Shown here: positions 36,075 to 42,795 of the stretch, piece by piece
How the letters are laid out: each line of letters starts with the position of its first letter
Position numbering within the stretch: the stretch's first letter is position 1
Assembly (NCBI GenBank): GCA_018675975.1
Contig: JABGXB010000003.1
Coordinates: forward strand, 66,181 to 130,180
DNA length: 64,000 bases
Direction: 5' to 3'
DNA from: Candidatus Woesearchaeota archaeon
Lineage (GTDB): Archaea; Nanobdellota; Nanobdellia; Woesearchaeales; JABGXB01
Made by a program: the position numbers and the translations under genes
The notes under the pieces: model-generated
Database searches by the model: none
Told to the model about the DNA's origin: nothing
What the model saw: the letters and a program-made list of their open reading frames with translations, nothing else

Positions 36075-36809
36075 TCAAGAATTCAATGAAATGAATTTCT
36101 TAATTTGCGGAATTACTTGTTGAATGTTAAGTTCATGGCCAGTTTTTGGGATTTTTTTGACTTTATAATTTTGTTTAAGAAGTAAAAAGTCTCTTTTAGT
36201 TTTGTTAAATTCATCTTCACTTCCTTGTAAAATTAGAACATGTTCAGCTTTGCTTTTAGGAATGATGTCTCTTTTATTATATTTCATAAGATCAATATGA
36301 TAGCCATATTTTATGGGCAGTCTTCGATTTGGCAACAATTTTCCTTTTTGAAAACTTTTCAGATCAGGTAAAATCCCTAACTTTTTCCAAGCCTTTGAAA
36401 AATCACTTTCATGTTCGAAAAACCCATCATATCCTATGAGAATTAGATTTTTCACTTTCTTTTTTGAAGAGAAAATCAAAGCAACTATTGAACCATGAGA
36501 CCAGCCAACAATCGCAACATCATTCCAATTTTTGTCTGAAAATTTAACTTTACAATAATCTAATAAGCTATTCAAATCAGAAACCATTTCAGAAGTTTTC
36601 AAGTTTTCAATAGAACCAGAACTTTTTCCTGTATTTCTATAATCAAAAGAGACTACAAAGAAATCTTTTGAAATATTTCTCACAAATTCCAGATTATGAA
36701 GATCATCCTTAGATTCTCCAAAACCAACACAATAAATAACTGGAATCTTATTTCTTACGCCATGAACTTGAAATTCTATAAAATTTTGATTTGGTAACTC
36801 TAACTTCAT
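36075..36809 (-). CDS. Alpha/beta hydrolase, compositionally foreign
   Basis: 244 aa, alpha/beta-hydrolase fold. Nucleophile elbow GWSHGS with Ser104; oxyanion/early strand IPVIYCVGFGES; YRNTGKSSG turn; likely catalytic Asp near LILQGSEDEF and His in KTGHELN. Probably an esterase or peptidase-like enzyme of the BAAT/serine aminopeptidase type; substrate unknown. By eye its GC and codon use are higher than almost every neighbour (more G- and C-ending codons), and it lies between structured element A and the 300-bp tandem units, with a tyrosine recombinase beyond. This suggests recent acquisition as part of a mobile unit. Confidence 0.82.
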   Translation of the reverse strand: MKLELPNQNFIEFQVHGVRNKIPVIYCVGFGESKDDLHNLEFVRNISKDFFVVSFDYRNTGKSSGSIENLKTSEMVSDLNSLLDYCKVKFSDKNWNDVAIVGWSHGSIVALIFSSKKKVKNLILIGYDGFFEHESDFSKAWKKLGILPDLKSFQKGKLLPNRRLPIKYGYHIDLMKYNKRDIIPKSKAEHVLILQGSEDEFNKTKRDFLLLKQNYKVKKIPKTGHELNIQQVIPQIKKFISLNS

Positions 36810-36858
36810 AATAACAAATTATGAGAGCAGATTAATAAAACTTACTTCTTGAACACTA

Positions 36859-37158
36859 ATTGAGTTTAACATACGGGTTTAAAGATGTTTAATTTTTTGA
36901 GAGAGGAACGAATGAAATGAGTGACATCGAAAAAATTAAATATGGGCGGAGACTGCAAGTCGGAGCCTTTAAACCCGTGATAAATTAGCGAGTGCAACGA
37001 GCGATAGTCGCCCCAATTTCATTTTCTAAAAAAATAAACTGAAACATAATTGAAATAAGTTTATCTATGTTCCTATAGGAAAAATAAAACTTAAAATAAA
37101 AAATTACTAAAAAAATAATTTAATTAAATAAAAAATTAAATTTTATTTCAAGGGGGCG
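36859..37158 (+). repeat. 300-bp structured tandem unit, copy 1
   Basis: Repeats with copy 2 at an offset of exactly 300 bp; over 36871-37120 only three bases differ. Fold read from the sequence: outer stem CGGGTTTAAA (36874-36883) with TTTAAACCCG (36968-36977); a long arm TTTAATTTTTT/AAAAAATTAAA (36888-36898 with 36930-36940); a short arm closed by GGC/GCC with loop TGCAA (36945-36967); a mini-arm around loop TGCAA (36988-37002); and a long-range pairing TCGCCCC with GGGGCGA (37008-37014 with 37153-37159). No ORF. Sheared G.A pairs are frequent in the arms. Confidence 0.7.
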
Positions 37159-37467
37159 ATTGAATTTATCATACGGGTTTAAAGATGTTTAATTTTTTGA
37201 GAGAGGAACGAATGAAATGAGTGACATCGAAAAAATTAAATATGGGCGAAGACTGCAAGTCGAAGCCTTTAAACCCGTGATAAATTAGCGAGTGCAACGA
37301 GCGGTAGTCGCCCCAATTTCATTTTCTAAAAAAATAAACTGAAACATAATTGAAATAAGTTTATCTATGTTCCTATAGGAAAAATAAAACTTAAAATAAA
37401 AAATTACTAAAAAAATAATTGATTAAAAATAATAATTTTTATTTCAAGGGGGCGATTGAATTTATCA
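37159..37467 (+). repeat. 300-bp structured tandem unit, copy 2, plus terminal 13-bp core
   Basis: Copy 2 covers 37159-37454 and is followed by a last 13-bp ATTGAATTTATCA (37455-37467). The same core begins copy 2 (37159) and, slightly altered (ATTGAGTTTAACA), copy 1 (36859). Differences from copy 1 are G to A at 37249 and 37263 (two sides of the same internal loop) and A to G at 37304. The outer stem is longer here: AATTTATCA-TA-CGGGTTTAAA pairs with TTTAAACCCG-TGATAAATT except for a two-base bulge. Confidence 0.7.
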
Positions 37468-37469
37468 CC

Positions 37470-37502
37470 TATTAAATGAAGTTTTTTTAAGTTCATTTAA
37501 TA
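37470..37502. repeat. 11-bp inverted repeat upstream of the recombinase
   Basis: TATTAAATGAA (37470-37480) and TTCATTTAATA (37492-37502) are perfect inverted arms separated by 11 nt (GTTTTTTTAAG). It lies just past the tandem units and about 105 bp before the recombinase start. Arm length equals that of tyrosine-recombinase core sites, but the spacer is longer than the usual 6-8, so a transcription stem is equally possible. Confidence 0.4.
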
Positions 37503-37606
37503 TTTTGGAAAATAAAACATTAAATAAGTAAAAAAAACAACTATTCTGAAAACTTTTTATATCTTATTACAATAAATTTATTATCCTAATTTCCAATAAG
37601 TGATAT

Positions 37607-38422
37607 ATGAATTCTAAAGTTAATATAATATTAAAATTTAATGAAATAACTAAATTAAAAGGATTTTCTAAAGATACAATTAAGGCATATAAATTCTGGA
37701 TTGAAAAATATATTAAATTTTGTAATCAATTTTCATTTAATCACAATATAGAAAGTGTTAAAAGATATTTTTTAATTAAGGATCAAATTGGATTTAATTC
37801 AATGAGACAAAGATATGCTGCAATTAAATTTTTATTTTGTCAAATTTTAAAAATTAAAAAATTCTATGTCGAAATTCCAAATGTTAAAAGACCTAAACAA
37901 ATTCCTAAAGTGATTTCTAAAAATAAAATTTTAACTATGATTAATAATTGTAAAAATATTAAACATAGATTAGTTATTAAATTATTATATAGTTCAGGTA
38001 TTAGACTATCCGAATTAATTAATTTAAAAAAACAAGATATTGATTTTGATCAAAATACAATATTAATAAAAAGTGGTAAGGGAAATAAAGATAGAATAAC
38101 TATTTTTGCAAATTCAATTAAAATAGATTTATTAAAATATTTTTCTAATACAGAATTTAAAACAAAATACTTATTTGAAGGGAGATCTGGTAAATACACT
38201 AAAAAAAGTATTCAATTAATTTTGGAAAAATATTCTAAAGTAATTAATCAAAAAGTAACACCACATATGTTAAGACATAGCTTTGCTACACACCTATTAG
38301 AATCAGGAACAGATATTAGATTAATTCAAGAACTATTAGGACATGAAAGCGTTAGAACAACTCAAATATATACAAAGGTTGCAAAAACAAATATATTAAA
38401 AATAAAAAATCCATTAGATTAA
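37607..38422 (+). CDS. xerA: XerA-like tyrosine recombinase
   Basis: 271 aa. N-terminal core-binding SAM-like domain (1-100: FSKDTIKAYKFWIEKYIKF), then the catalytic domain with all residues present: R133 (SSGIRLSELINL), K158 (SGKGNKDR), H220 and R223 (HMLRHSFATHL), H246 (LGHESVRTTQ) and the nucleophile Y255 (IYTKV). Length and motifs match archaeal XerA, which resolves chromosome dimers at dif, and also small integrases. Codon use is AT-rich like the host. It lies 105 bp from tandem structured units whose borders carry a repeated 13-bp core, so those units are candidate substrates. Confidence 0.9.
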   Translation: MNSKVNIILKFNEITKLKGFSKDTIKAYKFWIEKYIKFCNQFSFNHNIESVKRYFLIKDQIGFNSMRQRYAAIKFLFCQILKIKKFYVEIPNVKRPKQIPKVISKNKILTMINNCKNIKHRLVIKLLYSSGIRLSELINLKKQDIDFDQNTILIKSGKGNKDRITIFANSIKIDLLKYFSNTEFKTKYLFEGRSGKYTKKSIQLILEKYSKVINQKVTPHMLRHSFATHLLESGTDIRLIQELLGHESVRTTQIYTKVAKTNILKIKNPLD

Positions 38423-38484
38423 GATATACACTGGACAAGACAAATTAGAAAATTAATTATAAATTAAAACAGCTAATTATTATT

Positions 38485-38724
38485 ATGATTGACTTATGTA
38501 TGAAATTTCAAATTTATCAATGTAATAATTGTGGAAATATTCAAGCAAGTACATCAAAAAAAACATTTAAATGTTTTAATTGTGCTAAATCAATTAAAAT
38601 TTTAATAAAAAATAAATCAGGCTCAAATTTAAAAATATTATTTTCAACAAATGATTCTAGTGAAGCTCCCTTCATGGTAAGAGAATTAAAAAGACTAAAA
38701 TATGAAGGTAAATTCTTTGTTTAA
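38485..38724 (+). CDS. Zinc-ribbon protein
   Basis: 79 aa. QCNNCGNIQASTSKKTFKCFNCAK forms a CxxC-x13-CxxC zinc ribbon (pieces QCNNCG and KCFNCAK), followed by a basic C-terminal segment. Resembles the short DUF1922-type zinc ribbons of archaea. A TATA-like AATTATAAA about 25 nt upstream supports the ATG at 38485 as a leaderless start; a second ATG at 38500 is possible. Role unknown, perhaps nucleic-acid binding. Confidence 0.65.
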   Translation: MIDLCMKFQIYQCNNCGNIQASTSKKTFKCFNCAKSIKILIKNKSGSNLKILFSTNDSSEAPFMVRELKRLKYEGKFFV

Positions 38725-38765
38725 TTATTACAATAATTTATAAATTCAAAAAAGAAAAAACTCTT

Positions 38766-39161
38766 ATGGATAAAATAAAAGGCTGGAAACCAATTCCAAT
38801 TTCATTAAAAATTATATTTGTATTATTTATTCTTTGGATATTTGGATCCATAATGAGTATTTCTATGAGATATGAATTAGGTCTTCCTTTCTTTGGAAAT
38901 TACATAAGTGGTTTTATTGCAGCTTTAATTGTATTTTTATTAGATATATTAGGACCGATTTTATTTTTGTATGGATTATGGAATAGAAAATCATGGACTA
39001 ATATGATTGCATATATTTTTATTTCAATTTTTGTATTAAATAGTGTTTTTGCACTAATTTATTTTAGAGAATTATTAGGTATTATGCCAATAGTAATTCC
39101 TGCATTAGTTTATTTAGTTTTTATGATTATAATTAATTTAAATAAAAATTATTTTGAATAA
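38766..39161 (+). CDS. Four-helix membrane protein
   Basis: 131 aa, about four transmembrane helices with short loops; starts with a cytoplasmic amphipathic segment (IKGWKPIPISLKIIF). No conserved functional residues recognised. Stand-alone gene with an AAGAAAAAACTC leader. Confidence 0.58.
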   Translation: MDKIKGWKPIPISLKIIFVLFILWIFGSIMSISMRYELGLPFFGNYISGFIAALIVFLLDILGPILFLYGLWNRKSWTNMIAYIFISIFVLNSVFALIYFRELLGIMPIVIPALVYLVFMIIINLNKNYFE

Positions 39162-39227
39162 ATTGTTTATAAATTAAAATCATTATGTTTTTAAATAAGA
39201 TATATTCTCATAAACCTAGGTGATATT

Positions 39228-39779
39228 ATGGCAACTTATTGGACTATAATTGCAATTATTGCAGCAATTGTTTTGTATATAATAATAATGTATAATGGAT
39301 TAATTAGATTAAGAAATGAAGTGAAAAACTCATTTGCAAACATAGATGTTCAGTTAAAAAGAAGAACAGATTTAATTCCAAATCTAATTAATACAGTAAA
39401 AGGATATGCTAAACATGAAAAAGAAGTTTTGACTGCAGTAACAGAAGCAAGAAAATTAAGTATGGACGCAAATACGATTGAACAAAAACAAAAAGCAGCT
39501 AATGTTATGAGTGATACATTAAAATCATTATTTGCAGTTTCTGAAAATTATCCAGATCTAAAAGCAAGTGCAAACTTTATTCAATTACAAGAAGAATTAA
39601 CTGGAACGGAAAATAAAATTGGTTATTCAAGAAATAATTATAATGATATGGTTTTATTATTAAATAGTAAAGTAGAATCATTTCCTTCAAATATTATTGC
39701 AAATATGTTTGGGTTTAGACAAGAAAAATCATTTGAAATTAATGAAGCTGAAAGAAAAAACGTAAAAGTTGAATTTTAA
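39228..39779 (+). CDS. lemA: LemA family protein
   Basis: 183 aa. One N-terminal membrane helix (IIAIIAAIVLYIIIMYNGL), then the LemA helical domain: VKNSFANIDVQLKRRTDLIP and NLINTVKGYAKHEKEVLTAV. LemA proteins are often next to HtpX and may help in envelope quality control. Shine-Dalgarno GGTG 7 nt before the ATG. htpX follows after 6 nt. Confidence 0.92.
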   Translation: MATYWTIIAIIAAIVLYIIIMYNGLIRLRNEVKNSFANIDVQLKRRTDLIPNLINTVKGYAKHEKEVLTAVTEARKLSMDANTIEQKQKAANVMSDTLKSLFAVSENYPDLKASANFIQLQEELTGTENKIGYSRNNYNDMVLLLNSKVESFPSNIIANMFGFRQEKSFEINEAERKNVKVEF

Positions 39780-39785
39780 TTAAAA

Positions 39786-40688
39786 ATGATTAATGTTCAT
39801 GATCAGATAAGACGTAATAAAAGAAATACTATTTTTTTAATTTCTACTTTTTTAGTAGTAATTTATGCACTTAGTTGGATCTTAGGAGCAGTTTGGGGAA
39901 ATCCATATATGGGAATGATTTTTGTAATTCCAATTACAATTCTTTATGTTTTATTTGCATGGTTTTCAGGTAGTAATATGATACTTGCTACAATGGGAGC
40001 AAAGCCTGTAAAAAAATCAGAATTTCCACATTTATTTCATACTGTTGAAGGTTTAGCAATTGCAGCTGGAGTACCAACTCCAAAAGCATATGTAATTGAT
40101 GATACTGCATTAAATGCATTTGCAACTGGTCGTGATCCAGAACATGGAATTATTTGTGTAACAACTGGTTTAATGAATAAATTAAATAGACAAGAATTAG
40201 AAGGAGTAATTGCACACGAAATGGCTCATATAAAAAATTATGATATTCGTTATATGATGCTTGTTACAATCTTAATTGGTATAATTACTTTATTATCAGA
40301 CTTTTTATTAAGAACATTTTTATACAGTTCAATGGGTGGAGATAGACGTGAAAATAATCAAATGACAATAGTTTTTATTGTAATAGGAATTGTTTTAGCA
40401 ATATTAGCCCCATTTATTGGACATTTAATTAGACTTGCAGTAAGTCGTCAAAGAGAATATTTAGCTGATGCCACTGGTGCAAGATTAACAAAATATCCAC
40501 AAGGATTAGCAGATGCATTAAAAAAAATAAAAGGAGATCCAGATCCATTAGTTGATAAAGCAAATAAAGCAAGTGCACATTTATTTATTTCCACTCCATT
40601 TAGAAAAAAAGCAGGTTCATTTTTTTCAGGAATGTTTTCAACTCATCCACCAATTGATGACCGAATTCAAAAACTTGAAAGAATGTAA
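39786..40688 (+). CDS. htpX: HtpX membrane metalloprotease
   Basis: 300 aa. Zinc endopeptidase of the inner membrane that degrades misfolded membrane proteins. Two N-terminal helices, then the active site HEMAH in VIAHEMAHIKNYDIR, a further hydrophobic pair (IIGIITLLSDFLLRTFL and VFIVIGIVLAILAPFIG), and the third zinc ligand region SRQREYLADA. The ending THPPIDDRIQKLERM is typical. Operon with lemA. Confidence 0.95.
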   Translation: MINVHDQIRRNKRNTIFLISTFLVVIYALSWILGAVWGNPYMGMIFVIPITILYVLFAWFSGSNMILATMGAKPVKKSEFPHLFHTVEGLAIAAGVPTPKAYVIDDTALNAFATGRDPEHGIICVTTGLMNKLNRQELEGVIAHEMAHIKNYDIRYMMLVTILIGIITLLSDFLLRTFLYSSMGGDRRENNQMTIVFIVIGIVLAILAPFIGHLIRLAVSRQREYLADATGARLTKYPQGLADALKKIKGDPDPLVDKANKASAHLFISTPFRKKAGSFFSGMFSTHPPIDDRIQKLERM

Positions 40689-40691
40689 AAA

Positions 40692-41930
40692 TTAAATATT
40701 TAATAACCATTTCCAAACTGGAATTATTATTATTTTTTTACCATTAATTTTTTTCTTATCTTCAAAATCAGATGTCAAAATAAACCCTTCTTTTAAATTA
40801 AATTTATTCATGGACTCTAGTAATCCATTAATTTCCCGCTCCCAATTATCCTCAGATATTGATTTTGTTACTTGTATTGCTTGAATAATCTTTCCTTTTT
40901 CGAGTATTATAAAATCACATTCATATTTATCTTTATGATAAAAAACTTCTTTTTCTAAACGTTTTAGTTCTATAAAAACAATATTTTCTAATAATCTACC
41001 ATAATCTTCTTTTGCTGAAATTAAATTAATGAATCCATTATCAATACAATATATTTTTTTATCAGCAATTTTTCGTTTTGAAATGGATTTATCATATTTT
41101 TCAAGGTAAAAAAATAAAAAAATATCTTGAACATGATCAGCTAATTCATATAAAAAATCTTTAGAAACCTTTACCCCTAAACTTTGTAATTGATTAAAAG
41201 TTTTTGCAACAGAAGAAAATGTTGAAACGGAATTAATATTTTTATTAATGAAATATTTAGTTGCAGTTATATTTTTTATATTAAAACGTTCAATCAAATC
41301 TCTAAAAATCATAACATCCAAATATGATTTTAACTGTTTTTCCCTAGTATATTTATCATAATTAATTAATTCCGGATAACCCCCGTTCATTAAATATTTA
41401 TTAAATTCAGATAATATTTCTGACTTTTTTTGAGAAGTTATTTTTGAATAATCAATATTTTTAAAATTAATATATTCCTTAAATGATAATGGTAAAACTT
41501 GATAACTAATAGATCTTCCACGAAGTGAAGTAGAAATTTCTGTACTTAAAAGTTTGGCAGAAGATCCAGTCAAATATATATTATTTGTCACTTCATCGTT
41601 AATTCGGCGTATAAATTTTTCCCAATTGTTTAACATATGAATCTCATCAAAAAAAAAATGAAACTTTTTTAAATCCTGATCATAATATATTTCCATTATT
41701 GCATCCAAAACTTCATCTGGTTCTTTAATGTTTAATCTATCATCTTCAAAATTAATATAAACATATTTATTTAATTTAGATATCATATTAAAAAATAAAA
41801 AAGTTTTACCAGATCTTCTTGGGCCAATTAAAGTTATTATTGAATTTGTTTTTAAATTAATTTTTATATCCCTTTGTTTACTTTCTTTTAATTTAAAATC
41901 TAAAATTTTTTGCTTAATTATTTCTTTCAT
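40692..41930 (-). CDS. AAA ATPase with DUF4143-type C-terminus
   Basis: 412 aa. Walker A in LIGPRRSGKTFLF, Walker B in FHFFFDEIHML, sensor-1 in IYLTGSSAKLL and an arginine-rich GRSISYQVLPLSFKEY block; the C-terminal half has a nuclease-like fold with FIELKRLEKEVFYHKDKYECDFII. Such AAA_14/DUF4143 proteins are common in archaea and bacteria; many are stand-alone and their role (defence, signalling or mobile element) is unsettled. I start at ATG 41930, about 25 nt from a TATA box, not at the longer frame from 41939. The promoter has two palindromes. Confidence 0.82.
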   Translation of the reverse strand: MKEIIKQKILDFKLKESKQRDIKINLKTNSIITLIGPRRSGKTFLFFNMISKLNKYVYINFEDDRLNIKEPDEVLDAIMEIYYDQDLKKFHFFFDEIHMLNNWEKFIRRINDEVTNNIYLTGSSAKLLSTEISTSLRGRSISYQVLPLSFKEYINFKNIDYSKITSQKKSEILSEFNKYLMNGGYPELINYDKYTREKQLKSYLDVMIFRDLIERFNIKNITATKYFINKNINSVSTFSSVAKTFNQLQSLGVKVSKDFLYELADHVQDIFLFFYLEKYDKSISKRKIADKKIYCIDNGFINLISAKEDYGRLLENIVFIELKRLEKEVFYHKDKYECDFIILEKGKIIQAIQVTKSISEDNWEREINGLLESMNKFNLKEGFILTSDFEDKKKINGKKIIIIPVWKWLLNI

Positions 41931-41951
41931 AATAATCAAAAGCAGTTATAA

Positions 41952-42010
41952 TATATAAACATTCCTTTTCAAAAGGAATAATAGTGATAAAATAGTCCTT
42001 TTTAAAAGGA
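41952..42010 (-). promoter_or_regulatory. Promoter with twin 15-bp palindromes
   Basis: The minus-strand TATA box TTTATATA lies at about 41952-41959, some 25 nt before ATG 41930. Next to it TCCTTTTCAAAAGGA (41963-41977) and TCCTTTTTAAAAGGA (41996-42010) are near-identical perfect palindromes with centres 33 bp apart, about three helical turns. The layout fits a dimeric regulator binding twice on one face of the DNA, over or just upstream of the BRE. Confidence 0.55.
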
Positions 42011-42048
42011 AAACTAAAAATGATGTTTAAAATAACTAAAATGGAATT

Positions 42049-42795
42049 TTAATTCTTTTTTCTGGCAATTGTTAAAATAAATAAACTTTTATCTTTATCA
42101 AACTTTTTTCCATCCATACTTAAAAATTCCAATACTTCAAATCCATTTTTGTCAAGTATTTTTTTTAATTGATTAGAGGAATAAATTTGCATATCCCAAG
42201 CTTTCTTAGATATATTTAGTTTATTAAATCCATTTTGAATATATATTTTTTGATTCATTGACATAATTTGTTTTGTTCTATTTAATTTATTATTATTAAA
42301 TCTAACATATTTTACTCCATCAACATCACGACATGTATCAATAAATTCATGTGTGATAAAATTATTTTTCATAAAATCATAATTTAATATATCAAAAATA
42401 TATAGTCCATTTGATTTTAAATTATTTGCAATATTTTTAATTGCAATTTCAAAATCAGATTTAGATAAATGTCCAATAGCATTAAAAATTGAAATTACTG
42501 AATCAAATTTACCTTTTCTTACTTTACGCATATCCCCTTGAGAAAATTTTAATTTAGAATATTTTTGTTTAGCAATTTTTATCATTCCACTACTATAATC
42601 TGATGCAGTTACATCATATCCATTTTTATCTAAAAAAATCGCTTGTGCTCCAGTTCCACAAGTTATATCAAAAACTGATTTAACTTTATTTTTTTTTAAT
42701 AGTTTATTTAATAATTTATTAAAAACATCTATACTTGGCTCAGCTTCTAAAATATCATAATGTTTTGCACTTGAAGTATAATCATAATCTTTCAT
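42049..42795 (-). CDS. SAM-dependent methyltransferase
   Basis: 248 aa, class I Rossmann methyltransferase. Motif I SVFDITCGTGAQA, acidic end of strand 2 in VTASDYSSGMI, motif II region FSQGDMRKV, and SVISIFNAIGHLS. The N-terminus YTSSAKHYDIL is typical of small-molecule (type 11/25) methyltransferases. Overlaps the end of the surface-protein gene by 4 nt and is therefore co-translated with it. Substrate unknown. Confidence 0.82.
   Translation of the reverse strand: MKDYDYTSSAKHYDILEAEPSIDVFNKLLNKLLKKNKVKSVFDITCGTGAQAIFLDKNGYDVTASDYSSGMIKIAKQKYSKLKFSQGDMRKVRKGKFDSVISIFNAIGHLSKSDFEIAIKNIANNLKSNGLYIFDILNYDFMKNNFITHEFIDTCRDVDGVKYVRFNNNKLNRTKQIMSMNQKIYIQNGFNKLNISKKAWDMQIYSSNQLKKILDKNGFEVLEFLSMDGKKFDKDKSLFILTIARKKN

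Noticed and set aside
36859-37467. CRISPR array or insertion sequence
   Set aside because: Only two 300-bp copies with no spacers, and no transposase frame inside the units.
36859-37467. Group I/II intron
   Set aside because: No intron-encoded protein, no conserved catalytic core that I can recognise, and the units do not interrupt a gene.
37470-37502. dif site for XerA
   Set aside because: The arms are the right length, but the 11-nt spacer is too long for a standard XerA/dif core; kept only as an inverted repeat.
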